A stretch of 64,000 nt of DNA from Protea cynaroides (GCA_028583415.1 CM053265.1:27621815-27685814); one strand, 5' to 3'. Positions 33,162-44,730 are shown, numbered from the stretch's first letter. A program made the numbers and translations. Notes: generated by a model from the letters alone, not told the origin.

Positions 33162-33314
33162 GTCTCTATTTGTTGCTATAGGGTTACGTAAGTCCTCCTT
33201 CCCAGAATTTGGTTAAGTTTGAGGCCTTTGCTTGAATACTGTCGTTATTCTACCGAAATTTCAAAAAAAATTCAACTAATTCTCATTGTTTTATTTTTTT
33301 TTTGTAGTTAAACA

Positions 33315-34522
33315 ATGTCTCAACATCGTGGTGCTAGTAAGCACGCATACGCTCCGAGCATGAACGTCCACACCCGCCGGTTCCGCATTTTGATGAGTAG
33401 TGGTTTCGCTCCACCATGGCGCAAGCCCTCTTCCCATGGTTCGAAGAGAAAAACATAGAGTCTGGACGCTTCGTAAACCTAGACCAACTCCAGTGGTTCG
33501 ATGTTGAAGCAGCCTTCGGGGCACTTGGGTGGTTGCCAGTGATCACCTATTCTATGATTACCTGACCCAATCTGGTAAAGCACTTCTATGCTAACCTGGA
33601 GGTTGAAGGGGATGTTAACGATTTCAGCCATGGTAAGGACATCTACCTCACCAGCTTTGTCAAGGGTGTTCTCATATCATTTAACACTCACCAGCTTGCT
33701 GATCTCTTAGGGATTCCTAATGATGGCAATTTGGTTTACTGCGCTCCCAAGATGAAAGGCTTCCTTACTGATAATCTGCGCCAAGAGGTTTCAGAGCAGA
33801 TTCTTATTCCAAGGGAACCCATGAAAGCAGCAAATCTACGGCCTCTTCCTCGAGTCTATTGCCGCATTATTCAGCACAACATCGTTCCTCAAAGCGGCCA
33901 CTATAGCGAGGTGTCACAGTATCTCACTTATTGTGTCTGCACTTAGGAGCGGGTCTGTCTCCCTTATATTATCATCAGGACTATGCGTCAGGCTACCATG
34001 CCTAACTAGATAAGCAACCTTCCTTATGGTCGGCTTATCACTACACTCCTACAGCGCCTTCAAGTAGATATAAGGGATGAGATTGCGGTCGAGGACACCA
34101 TGACATCAGACATTGACAAGGATGCCATTGTCCGGATGAGGATGGACAACCTGCCGATAAGTGATAAGGAGTTAGAGGCTCGTCCTCGTCCTCTTAGGAG
34201 GGTAGCAGCAGCGGCAGCAGCAGCAGCACCGAATGCAGCTTATGCAAAGGAGGTAGGGGGTGATGATGATGAACAGATGGAGGATATTCCTGCACTAGAA
34301 CCGCAGTCCATACCTACACCAGGACCATCGTAGCCTCCTCCCGATACAGTGATGGGTATGTTTATGGAGATTCGGGGTGCCCAGCGCGAGATGAACCATG
34401 ACCTAGGGTGCCTCTCTCGCAGCCTCAGAGTTACACAGGAGTAGGTACACTGGCTTCGAGTCGTATATGAGTGGGACTATGACATCGCTGACCCTGTTCC
34501 TCCAATGCCCCCAACCCCATGA
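33315..34522 (+). pseudogene. Tekay-B antisense gene, plant putative-transposon-protein-like (PF20167-like)
   Basis: Antisense to Tekay-B, between its primer site and the lost gag. The start is ATG at 33315 (MSQHRGASKHAYAPS) just after a T-rich acceptor TTTTTTTTGTAG. A frameshift near 33390 leads to FRSTMAQALFPWFEEKN, AFGALGWLPVITYSMIT, VKHFYANLEV, GKDIYLTSFVKGVLISF, QLADLLGIPNDG, YCRIIQHNIVPQSGHYSEVS, VCLPYIIIRTM and NLPYGRLITTLLQRL. The end is acidic and proline-rich, finishing VVYEWDYDIADP. Several in-frame stops occur (for example after MIT and after YCVCT). It aligns throughout with the Tekay-C copy. Function unknown; the domain is known only as a repeat-associated plant family. Confidence 0.72.
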
Positions 34523-34907
34523 TGGATCACTTCATTTTTCTCTCTCTCCTATCAGTACAGTTTTATTATAACAAGGTAACTGTCTGGCTTGTGGACTGTA
34601 CCCTGTGGTACAATTAACTCTTCACTCTTTGGATGTTTCATGCTTTACTCTTTGATACAATTTTTTTCTTCTTACTTGTTATGAAAGTTTATGATCATTC
34701 TTGCTTGTTCATTTTTTGTTTTCTAACTAGAGCATGTTTATTTATTAGGTTCTCACTTTTTAATATAGTACAGTACGCTCTTTAGTATTTAGTCTCAGGC
34801 ATCAAACAAGTGTTTAAGGTGTGTTTTTATTAAAGTTTGTAATTTTTCCTATCTCAATTCAATGACTCAGTTAAGTGCATATATGGTCTATTGGATAGAG
34901 CCTAAGA
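34523..34907. other. Spacer between the antisense gene and the Tekay-B primer site
   Basis: AT-rich, starting with the likely 3' untranslated part of the antisense gene (GTAACTGTC.GG.TTGTGGACTGTAC, also present in Tekay-C at about 58347). It serves as leader DNA for the sense transcript. No frame is supported. Confidence 0.5.
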
Positions 34908-34919
34908 GCTCTGATACCA
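34908..34919 (-). promoter_or_regulatory. tRNA-iMet primer binding site of Tekay-B
   Basis: The minus strand reads TGGTATCAGAGC, the standard initiator-methionine tRNA primer site of chromoviruses, three bases (ACT) after the LTR end GTGTGACA. Confidence 0.9.
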
Positions 34920-34922
34920 AGT

Positions 34923-37091
34923 TGTCACACCCCAATTCTGGTTGAACCAGAAGTGTGAGTGAACCGCCACTAAACCAACGGTTCACACCAGGATCTCGAT
35001 AAGACCGTATCCACTTATACAAACCATTGCACATAACCATAATTAGAATACGATTAAATACAACAGAAGTTTTAAATTAAATGAACTGAGTTCTACATTG
35101 TAAATATAATTACCAATTATTCTCCACACCAAAACGTAAATAGAACATCTTTACATCATTTAAAAAAATCCAACTAAATTAAATAAAATGAACAAATCAT
35201 CCATATCCTAATGGTACACGCAGAAAGGGCATTCTCATGAAGCATCATGCTCGTCCTCCCCTACTTGCACTTCCAATGCAGCAATACCTCCATATACTAG
35301 AACGTCCACGTAGTCCTCCACAGTGTATCCTGCATCAACATCTAAAAACATGTAATATAAAAGGGTGAGCTCACAACTTAGCTCAGTAAGAAAATTAAAC
35401 AATGCAACACACATCATGCATGAATAACATTCACATTATGGTCTGGTTTTAAGTTTGTAATATGCTATAGAAAAGATTGGCGACCATCGCACCTCTATAC
35501 ACGAGTGTGTGAATCAGCCCCATGGATCAAACACCACTGTCATCCCACATGCACCCACCATGGAATAGAGATAGAGTTAAAGTGTCCGGATCACACACCA
35601 CCAATACTTCCCCTGATGCCTTACCCATACCAACACATCAGCCCCCTACTGACATGGGCTTGCAAACTGGACTCGCAACTAACCAATCCTATATGTCATC
35701 ACAGTAGGCCCTATCCTAGCACAGCTCCCTATGACATAGAGATAGGGCTCGAGTCTAGTGGCTAGGCCGGAGACCACAGTGCCACTTCCTCCCCCTGATA
35801 CCCTTCCCGCACCAAACATGCTAAGACAGAAGCGATACGAAAAGGTGCTAGTGTGAGGAATGTTCCTAGACCCCAGGCTTTTCCCATTCCACACACTAAA
35901 GAAAACAATCACATGCCTAACAATCACATCCTAGCATAGCGAGCATGCATGAACAATATAATAACTGAAAGTAAAGATGACATGTGAGTATGTACAACAC
36001 CAATCCACAGAATCATAATTATTAACAACGTTTTACTGTTATTAAGTTATTAGGGTTTAGGTCCGATTCCTTTACCTGACAATTGATTGCTAGCTTGTTC
36101 CGCATCAGAGTGTCCAATCTTGCTATCATAGGGTCATACACGATGTTAGGGTTTAATTAAAATTAGTTCCTTAGGGTTTACGTTGGTCGACAACCAACTA
36201 GGTCAAAAACACACCTCACAGTGCATACCCATCGCAGGTACCGGTCGCAACACTGTGGGGAAAGGTGCGACCGGTATGGTCGACCGGTCCCCCAATGACC
36301 AGCTCTAGAGAGGTACCGGTTGCACCATGTGCAACCGGTATAGTCGACCTGTATGCCTCTGGAAGACCACCATCTTGGTATTCGCCTTTCGTCGGTCACC
36401 CACTACGGCTGTTAGGATTTCTCCTATGCATTCTAGGCATGAGCAACGAGTTAGGGTTGTCGTATGTTCCATTCAAGTCCTAGTTCCTATGATTTCTTTG
36501 CCTAGAAATCGAATCTAGGGTTTAATGAACAATTAGGGTTTAACGGCAAAATAAGGGTTTTAGATCAATACCTGGCCTTGCAAGGTATTGATCAGTCATG
36601 ATCAATCTATAATGCTTAACTTAGAGAGAAGTTCAAACACTTACCATTGGTTCACAACTATGGCATTCTTCATCCAACGGCGGCTCCACTTCCACCTTTC
36701 TTAGCTCTTTCTCCTCTTCAGATCTCTTTTTCCTCCCTAGGGTTTGTGAGGGTCAATCAAAGAGTTTTAAGGAGGTTTAAGGGTCCTTAAATAGACTAGG
36801 AAAGAGTTTAGGAAGTTTTCCTATGTTAGGAAAAAGTCTCTAGGCTGGAGATTTGGCAAGCGGGACCCACAAAGATCCGTTTCTGAATCTAACTAGTCTG
36901 TCCGCGCAGACATACAGGTCGACCGGTATCTAGACCGGTATGATGAGACCGGTATGACAATTTTTATTAATTTTGGTCCGTTTTCATAACTGATTGTCAT
37001 CCGCTAGTCCCGTCTGCCCGGTGATGATTGGAAGACCTGTTACGACATGAATTAAAGGTTTAGATCGGGTTCATGGAGTGCGGGTCTTACA
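34923..37091 (-). repeat. 5' LTR of Tekay-B
   Basis: TGTCACACCCC...GGGTCTTACA, 2169 bp, against 2183 bp for the left LTR. The donor is at 36644 and the acceptor at 35331-35330, giving a 1315-bp intron-like interval. U3 carries ACCGGTATG and GTCGACC motifs at about 36915-36960. A second cluster lies at 36240-36350. Confidence 0.88.
35220..35353 (-). pseudogene. Conserved LTR peptide, Tekay-B right copy, with stop
   Basis: The frame reads MFLDVDAGYTVEDYVDVLVY and then VGEDEHDAS, followed by a TGA at 35235-35237 where the left copy has the first cysteine codon. ECPFCVYH follows in the same frame. The CxCxxC end is therefore cut off in this copy. Confidence 0.5.
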
Positions 37092-37096
37092 ATGAC
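37092..37096 (+). other. Right target-site duplication of Tekay-B (ATGAC)
   Basis: Follows the LTR end TCTTACA and matches 14791-14795 exactly. Confidence 0.9.
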
Positions 37097-37590
37097 GATC
37101 TGATCGATGTCACTATTGCTCGTAAGGACCCCTCGGTCATCACAATGGCAATTAGTGAGTGGTTCAATGTTCATCGTATCCTTGTGGATATTGGGAGCTC
37201 TGTAGACAGCCTATACTATGACACTTTCAACCGCCTCGACTATGTGGATGAATAGCTCCGCCCATCAGGTATTCCCTTATTGGCTTTAATGGGGATTTTG
37301 TCTTCATCAAGGGGGTCATCAATCTAGAGACTAGGGTGGGGACTTACCTAGAGAGAACTATGTGACCCTGAACTACATGGTGATGGACACGCATTCTAGT
37401 CACAATGCTATTCTAGGACGTCCAGGGTTGAACCATCTCAAAGACTGCCTGCCTCACATACTGCTTGATAATCAAGTTTTCAATCGAGGCTAGGATCGAC
37501 TTTTGCAAAGCTGATCAATATATTTCTTGTAAGTGTTATGCGGCTGACCTGGCGGCAAACAAGATGGACGCACCTCCAAACACATCATGA
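37097..37590 (+). pseudogene. Tat-2 protease-region remnant
   Basis: Continues Tat-2 after the Tekay-B interruption. DPSVITMAISEWFNVHRILV is followed by DIGSSVDSLYYD, where Tat proteases have D-T/S-G; here the second residue is I, so the site is damaged. A stop follows LDYVDE. In shifted frames VTLNYMVMDTHSSHNAILGR matches the end of Tat protease domains (AILGRP.LN). Reading is lost near 37590, and RT and later domains are absent. Non-functional. Confidence 0.72.
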
Positions 37591-38282
37591 TTTGATCTTT
37601 GAAATATAGTTTTACAATTCCTCATTTTTTACATCATGTTGGATGTGCTAAACTCTTGTAAAGAAGCAAACCGAATATCCCTTGAGCATTTTGTTCAACC
37701 CAGATGGCAAAATCAACCTTGAAAAAAAATTCAAGATTATCGAAAAATTAATGCTGATGCAGCCTACGTCTACAGCCATGTGGCTGTCCCCTACAAATTC
37801 TCTATTCAAGTAGGCTAGCCTCATGATTTTAAAAGGTCAGCCCATATTTAAGCTAAGGCCCAAGGCAAATCCCAACTCAATTCATGGTCCATAAGCACCA
37901 CAGCCCATTTTGGAATCAGCACAATCAAATCTAGACCAGCCCATATGGTCCATGTTACGAAAATCAATTTTTAGCATATGTACTGACTTCAAGGGTGTTT
38001 TTGGGATATTCCATTTGAAATGTTAAAATACTCAAACATGAAAGTTGTAACCTTATGAGTTTAATTTCATGTGACTTTGATATAAGATTAATCCAAACTA
38101 TATTTAGAGAGTTATGACATTTTCACTAAGCATGTGCTATTACAGTCTTTTCATGTACTTTGGTGGATGATGATGTAGACACTTTTCTTGAAGCTTCGTT
38201 ATACTTTCTCCACCAAAGTGACACTTCATATAAATTGACTAAGAGAGTTTTTCTAGAGTCTTCTCCTTGAATCAACTTTTTA
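37591..38282. other. Unassigned AT-rich DNA with a small inverted repeat
   Basis: No coding frame. The text resembles U3-like DNA of Tat/Ogre LTRs (phrases on cell-sized words such as AGTTGTAACC...GAGTTATGACATTTTC). A perfect 11-bp inverted repeat ACTTTGGTGGA/TCCACCAAAGT at 38157-38167 and 38209-38219 could form a hairpin with a 41-base loop. It may be a LTR remnant. Confidence 0.35.
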
Positions 38283-40275
38283 TGTCACACCCTAAATTTA
38301 CAATATGTAAAATTTCAGAGCTGACTAAACCGACATACATTTTATGTTCGGTCTAACCCAAAATCTTGTAAGCGATGCATACCCACATCAACCACACCAC
38401 GACCAATGTTACAAGTAATTAATCAGATTAAATTAAATAGCGGAATAATAATAAATCAACTAAACTTCTAATGATATTTAAAATAAATTAAATAGTTATT
38501 GTAACAAAATTATTTTGTTCCAATCATCCACAACCAATAAAATAATACCATTCATAACTCAGCCCTATAATATTGGGCCTTGAAATAATACTGTGAAGGT
38601 AAATGAAACTAAAATAAAATAAATTAAAACATCAGTCTTTTCCAGCAATGACACAATGTCCTTACTTTCTCTTACTGGAACACGCATGCGTCACACTCAT
38701 AGCCAGTATCATGTTCGTCTTACTTTAGAGCTTGAATGTCCATATGCGCCATAGAAATGACAACTGGGGCGTTCAGGTAATATGTTACGATAGTACCTAC
38801 AACATCAACTAAAAAGTTTGCATACACGAAGATGAGCCCTCCAACTTGAGCTCATGAGAAAACAAACAAGCAAGCAAGCAAGATGCATGATAAGTTTATT
38901 ACACACAGCAAATGCAATTGATATTGTATAATGTATGCTAGTGCTATGGGAAGGCCTGATCATACTCACCAAAGTTGACCATAACCTCCATGCACCAAAG
39001 AGAATGGACACTCACCAGCCTATACCGAAAGCCATGGTGCCTCCACGCATCATCCTATACAGACAGTGATAGGGCAAAGCTCTAACCAATGGTGCTCCAA
39101 CGAACATTGCCAACACCTTCCCCTCCTTCCCTGTCCATACCAATACCTGACCCCCTGTTGGCTAGGGTGGCATACATGGATCAATCCACTAACCGTTATC
39201 CTACATATCATCATATGTATTTTCCTTACACTCCCAGCAGGAATCCTAATCCATCCATACCCCCCTCACCACCTAGATGCTATCATCCCATTAGGGTTTG
39301 AGAACCTTACACGTCAAAGTTTACCAAGTAAGTTGGATCCCTCGGTCCTCGACCATTTCACCACACCTCACAAGGTACATTCAGCATATATTCATGCAAC
39401 AATATAAAATAGATGCAAATGCATGCAAAAACAATTATTAGATGATATGTTATCACAATATAATCAATGCAATACAAGCACAAACATAATTTGAAACATT
39501 CCATAAATTAAGTCAAGGCATCTGTTTCCTCGCTTGAAATATGAAGATTATTGCTATTCCCAGTCAATGGGTTACTCTTGGTTACATGCGAGTCACCTAG
39601 TGTGTAAGTAAATCATTAGATACTATTTGTACTACAATCAGTCTGATACAAGGTTTCATGGGACCAACTGGTTGCAACATCCGGTTGCGACTAGTCGAGG
39701 TCGGTTGCTCTTGGGAACCATTTTGTTTCCATCCGATCACACATCTGGCTACTGCAAGTGGCGTGACTAGTAGTTGAGGCCGGTTACATTCCAAAGGCTT
39801 TCTGAATGCATCCGATTGCAAATACGATTGCTTATATTGCGACTGATAGTCGCTCTGGATCTTCCCTGAAGGTTTGGTATGGGGATTTGGCTCATCTGGA
39901 TGCATGGATTTTTCTTCTGAAAGTCCCCTCCGGATTCCAACAACGGGCTTCCGCTATGGAGATTAATTGATGGTTCCTTGGCTTGACATTACATGGGATT
40001 TATTAATACTATCTAGGCTTCACAAGGTCAATAATCGATAATTAACCTAGACTAGGGTTTATTATGTGGATTCTCATAAGGTAGAGACTCGAGGTATAAC
40101 CTAGAGTCGAATTCGATGGGATCTCCTTCGATACTTAGCAATCAGTGGATAGCAGCTCCATTGATGGTTAGTGCTTTAAGGTTTCATTGAAAGGCTTAGT
40201 CATTCACCGTTCTAACTAAATGCAAGGTAGTATAGGGTTTATTTACAACAGTTTTGAATTGAGAGTTAATGGTAT
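38283..40275 (-). repeat. Diverged chromovirus LTR (LTR-F), truncated by Ogre-2
   Basis: Begins TGTCACACCCTAAATTT like the minus-strand Tekay LTRs and has the same landmarks in diverged form: a conserved CTCATGAGCTC...GGGCTCATC block (about 38830-38856), acceptor GTTGTAG near 38809, the peptide frame, and GGTTGCGACTAGTCGAGG clusters at about 39685-39790. The right (U3) end is missing where the Ogre-2 LTR starts at 40276. No internal region is attached, so it was a solo LTR or lost the rest. Confidence 0.65.
38672..38826 (-). pseudogene. Conserved LTR peptide, LTR-F copy, with stop
   Basis: The frame reads FLVDVVGTIVTYYLNAPVV, then a TAA after MDIQALK, then DEHDTGYECDACVFQ and TAA at 38672-38674. 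It is the most diverged copy but keeps LNAP, DEHD and C..CVF. This shows the peptide is older than the split of these LTR subfamilies. Confidence 0.45.
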
Positions 40276-41453
40276 TGTAAGCACCCCATTTTTGTCATCC
40301 CAACTAAACAAAGTCCTACTGGTATATGGACAACAAAAGGAAGAAAGATGATTGAAAGTTTGGATTTTTGACTGTGAATTCGAAGAAGTTTTTAATGGGT
40401 CTGTGAATTTGAGAAAGTTTTCAATGGGTCCCACAGTAAGGTCATGGGTTATAATTTTGTATGGATGCCTAGGTCATGGAATTATCTTCAAAATGAGACC
40501 TCGATTCTGACATCAAATGAAGAAGATATGATCATTCTAGTCGGATGATACGTACAAGGGAGGCTTCTGAAATTATCATAAATAATCTCAGGGGCTTTCA
40601 TGCAAATTATTGTAAGTTGGATTGTTTGATTTTCAAATCATCATATCTTGATCATCCGACATCTGAATCATATGGTTTAAGTACCATTATTCCTTATTTT
40701 TAGTCCTCTTTAAAGTGGACGTAAAGGATTTCCGGTAGAAGTCACCAGCGGGCCCCATGCAAGCTTGCATGCAAAGTTATTGTTAGAACTTCAAAGCTTC
40801 ACATCTTTTCCGTTCTACGTCGGATTTAGATGATTCCAAAGCCGTTATTCTTCATTTGTGATGTCCTATAAAGTAGACGTGGAAAATCTTGGGTAGAAGT
40901 CTCCGGAAGGTCCCATGCAAAATTACATATGGAAATGGTCATTTAATCTTCAAAAATTCATATTTTGATCATCCCATATCCAAATCAGGTAATTTCAGTT
41001 TCATTATGGTCCATTTTTAGTACTCTACAAAGTGGACATAAAGGATTTCCGACAGAAGTCTCCGAAGGATCCCATGCAGAATGGTCAGCTAAATTATCGA
41101 TAATTGATCCGCTTAAACTTTAAAAATTCATAAGTTGACCATTTTATTTCCAAATCAGGTGATTCAAGTTCCTATATTCCTCATTTTTAGTGTTCTACAA
41201 AGTAAACGTAGAAAATTGGGAATAGAGGTCATCGGAAAATTCCATGCAAAATGACAGTGGAAATGGCTCATGAAATGATAGAGAGAGAAAACCCAGTTAA
41301 TTTCAGTCAATCCAGTCAACTCAGTTCAAGCCAGTTCTAGCCCAACCCAGCTCAACCCATATCAATTTAACTCAGTCAACCCAAGCCAGTCTCAACCCAT
41401 TATGAACCAGTTCATCCATGTGTATAGTATTTATATATATTATATATATTGTA

Positions 41454-41455
<2 letters not shown>

Positions 41456-41505
<50 letters not shown>

Positions 41506-41550
41506 TGTTAAATATATGTGTATATATGTATATAATATATATTATTATAT
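41456..41550 (+). repeat. AT microsatellite in the Ogre-2 5' LTR
   Basis: A run of TATATA about 45 bp long at its purest, with degenerate TATGTATATA tails. The copy in the 3' LTR (about 62195-62280) is shorter, a normal slippage difference. Confidence 0.95.
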
Positions 41551-41569
41551 ATAAATGATAAAATCCAAA

Positions 41570-42476
41570 AGAGATTGAGGAAAAAAAGAAAAAAGAGAAT
41601 ATGAGAGAATAAGAGAAAGAGAGAGAATAAAAGAAAGAGAAAGAAACAAAAGAAAAAGGAAAAAAAAAAAGAAACTTTCACGTTTTCTAGAAAGAAAACG
41701 TGAAAGAGAGAGAGAGAAGAAGAGGATAAAAGGAAAGAAAAAAGAGAAGAGAAGAAAAGGAAAGAAAGAGAAAAGGAGAAGAAAAGGAAAGAAAGAGAAG
41801 AAGAGAAGAAAAGGAAAGGAAGAGAAGAAGAGAAGAAAAGGAAAGGAAGAGAAAAAGAGAAGAAAAGGAAAGAAAAAAGAGAAGAGAAGAAAAGGAAAGA
41901 AAGAGAAAAAGAGAAGAAAAGGAAAGAAAAAAAAAAGAAGAAAAGAAAAGGAAAGAAAGAGAAAAAGAGAAGAAAAGGAAAGAAAGAAGAGAAGAGAAGA
42001 AAAGGAAAGAAAAAAGAGAAGAGAAGAAAGGAAAAAAAAAAGAGATTGAGGAGAAAAGGAAAGAAAAGAGAGAGGAGACGTGAGAGAGAGAAGGATTTTC
42101 AGTTTTGGCATAAAATCCAAAAGATTTTTTTAACAAAAAAAGGAAAGAAAGAGAGAGGAAACGTGAGTGAGAGAGATTTGGGGTTTTGGATCCAAAAGAG
42201 ATTGAGAAAAAAGGAAAGAGAAGAAAAGGAGGGGAGATTTAGAAGAATCCAAAAAGATTCTTTGAGAAATAAGAAGAAAATAGAGAAAGAGAGAGAGAAA
42301 AAGGGAAGAATCCAAAAGATTTTTTTTTGGAGAAAAAGGAAAGAAAAGAGAGAGGAGACGTGAAAGGGAGGAGGATTTAGGGTTTTGCATATAATCCAAA
42401 AGAAAAAAGAAAAGAGGAGGAGAAGAAGAGAGGGAACGTTCAAGAGAGAGAAAAAAAGAATCCAAGAAAGGAGAAT

Positions 42477-42520
<44 letters not shown>

Positions 42521-42530
42521 GTTAAGAAAG
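41570..42530 (+). repeat. Purine-rich minisatellite in the Ogre-2 5' LTR
   Basis: Almost a kilobase of G and A on the plus strand, built from AAGAGAAGAAAAGGAAAGAA units of variable length and ending in a GA run at 42482-42518. Interspersed are ACGTGAGAG and AATCCAAAAGA phrases. All long frames on either strand here (poly-Phe/Ser/Leu or poly-Lys/Arg/Glu) come from composition. Confidence 0.95.
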
Positions 42531-43751
42531 AAAGATCTAGAAGAAAAGGGAGAAGGATCAGAGAGGCAGCAAAGAGGATGATGAGAAGATGCAAAGGAGA
42601 GAAGCAGAAAGAAGAAGCTTGTGGTAAGAACTACCTATCCCTTTTGTCATTTTATTTAAAGTCAAAACTTACTGCAATGCATGTCTGAAATTAGTGTTTA
42701 GCATTAGGAAGATGCTTCCGTTTGCACAAGGTTCCTTAATGAAAAAGTTAGATTTATCAGTTATCTAAATGACCATGTATTTAGATTCTATTTTCATCAG
42801 CTATATAATTTTATATTGATTTTATAGTACAATTGGCCAGAATCTGGAACAGACCTGACTAGTGTATTTGCATGTACTTGGGGAACGATTTTGACCCACC
42901 CATGGTCTCTTTTAGGATTAGTTTCTTTGAGACAAAATGTTGGCCTCTGAGTCCTCTTTTTGAGGATATGTCTTAAGAAAGTTTGAGTAAATACAGTGCC
43001 CCATGTGCCCATTTTGGCCCAGTCTGACAAAACTGTCATCTTGCTGCGTGTTCCATAATAATGCTTGTGTAAATGGATTCTAGAGACATCTTCTGATCTC
43101 TATCTCTTCATGAATAAGTTAGACTTAGAAGTATAGGAGACACCCATTCTGATGGAATATTTTTCTGATATCCAGGGAATATAATATAATTATTTCTCCA
43201 TGTCTGGTCTGAATCTAGAACCCGTTTGGTCAAATTTTGAAAGTCTGATTTTTGATTGTTACGAAGGCCTTTTGAGATCTCGATTTCTTCAGAGAAATTG
43301 GAGATCTCTGAAAGACCTTTGATCTGGTTTATTCTTTGTCCAATTTGGACTCATAGAAGTGGGGTTTCAAATCAATGCAAAGCAGTATACAATACAGGTA
43401 TTTGCCAAATGGTCATCCAATGATTGATTTGATATTTCTGCTACCATTTCGGCATGAAACGATGCATTACATGCCATATTTGATGCTTGCTATCAATGCT
43501 ATATTTTAGATGCTCACACTCACATACCAATTTTGGACTGACTCACATGTTTTGCTTGACTCACATGCTTTGCTTGATTCTCACATGTTTGCTACATTTG
43601 TCTGCCATACATGCTCATTGTTGTTATATATGTTTGCCACATACTCACATGCTATATTAAATGCTATTTGCCATATTTGGATATTTACACTGCTATATTT
43701 GAGCTCACATTACTATGTTGGATTGCTTACATTGTTATCATTGAATACAAT

Positions 43752-44022
43752 AATTAGGGTAGAAAACCCTAAAAATGGAAAAATAGCAATTAGGGTAGAA
43801 AACCCTAAAAGTTGTAAAAAAATGACAATTAGGGTAGGAAACCCTAAAAATGGAAAGAAAATAGTAATTAGGGTAGAAAACCCTAAAAATGGAAAGAAAA
43901 TAGTAATTAGGGTAGAAAACCCTAAAAATGGAAGGAAAATAGTAATTAGGGTAGAAAACCCTAAAAATGGAAAGAAAATAGTAATTAGGGTAGAAAACCC
44001 TAAAAAATGGAAAGAAAATAAA
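43752..44022 (+). repeat. 39-bp tandem array with paired telobox motifs, 7 copies
   Basis: Units start at 43752, 43788, 43827, 43866, 43905, 43944 and 43983 (one 36 bp, the rest 39 bp). Each contains TTAGGGT-AGAAA-ACCCTAA, a perfect 7-bp inverted repeat with a 5-base loop. It includes the plant telobox-like AAACCCTAA. A plus-strand frame with a 13-residue repeat (NPKNGKKIVIRVE) results from the 39-bp period. Confidence 0.92.
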
Positions 44023-44634
44023 ATGATAGGAATTTAGGTCTCATCCCTAGATCCTATTGACAAAAATAGAAAGAATTTGGTACACATCCCAAATGAAAAT
44101 GGTAGGAATTTAGGTCTCATCCCTAGATCCTATTGACAAAAATGGTAGGAATTTGGTACACATTCCAAATCCGACTCTCACAGTCATTTCGAACTATGTT
44201 TTTAGACTTGATTTCCAGGATTAGAATACGTATGCAGTTTGAGATGTCTTACACGTCTCAGATTCAGTCCAAGACCGAACCATCTTTAGTTTGGTTCACT
44301 GTATAATATTGTACATTACATTTGCTTGTTTATTTGTTTTAAAACATGATTGGCTGAACCCTAGGTTAGAATAACTTAGCAACTTGGTTTAGGACATCCC
44401 CCATTGAACCCTAGTCATCGAGTTGACCAAGCACAGTCAAAATTAGAGTCTAAGGAAAGTTTAGGAGGCCGATATTGATCGGACAATTTGGGTGCCTAAC
44501 ACCTTCCCATAATCGTACCCTGAATACTTACCCGATCTCTTGTATACCAAAAAACTGATACATTAGATCATGAGTCAATAGAAGTCTTACCTTAGGGTGA
44601 GACTACATTTTTAGAAGTCCTAGACCTTAATCTA

Positions 44635-44646
44635 GGTGGCGACTCC
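44635..44646 (+). promoter_or_regulatory. Primer-site-like duplicate inside the Ogre-2 LTR
   Basis: CTAGGTGGCGACTCC lies about 95 bases before the true primer site at 44731. It is equivalent to 25134-25147 in Ogre-1. Confidence 0.55.
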
Positions 44647-44730
44647 AACAGAACAAGAACAATTGATCTTCATCGATACGGATACCATTTCATCCAGAGG
44701 ATGATCATCGATTTCTCATTGTCCTCACAG

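Larger units (their letters stand above)
14796..37091 (-). mobile_element. Tekay-type chromovirus Tekay-B with nested insertions
   Basis: A minus-strand element bounded by 2.18-kb and 2.17-kb LTRs and a perfect ATGAC duplication. From its 5' end (right) it has the 5' LTR, a tRNA-iMet primer site, an antisense gene, then foreign DNA, then the end of integrase, a doubled polypurine tract and the 3' LTR. Gag, protease, RT, RNase H and most of integrase are missing. Their place is taken by Ogre-1, LTR-D and a pol-end/LTR fragment. The flanks of those pieces are not matching duplications, so deletions or recombination must have accompanied the insertions. Confidence 0.82.
40276..44729 (+). repeat. 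5' LTR of Ogre-2 (4454 bp)
   Basis: TGTAAGCACCCC...GTCCTCACA. Its first 3 kb matches 61025-64000 with scattered substitutions and length changes in simple repeats. It contains an AT microsatellite, about 1 kb of purine-rich minisatellite, a telobox-containing 39-bp array, GGGTGCCTAACACCTTCCC (about 44489-44508) and a primer-like duplicate. The stretch 42560-43740 shows no gene. Confidence 0.85.

Noticed and set aside
41545..42594. Apparent multi-membrane or highly basic proteins (also 62168-63204)
   Set aside because: Low-complexity purine/pyrimidine tract; the frames have no information content beyond composition.
43510..44037. 175-codon frame with NPKNGKKIVIRVE repeats
   Set aside because: Product of the 39-bp tandem array, whose period is a multiple of three.
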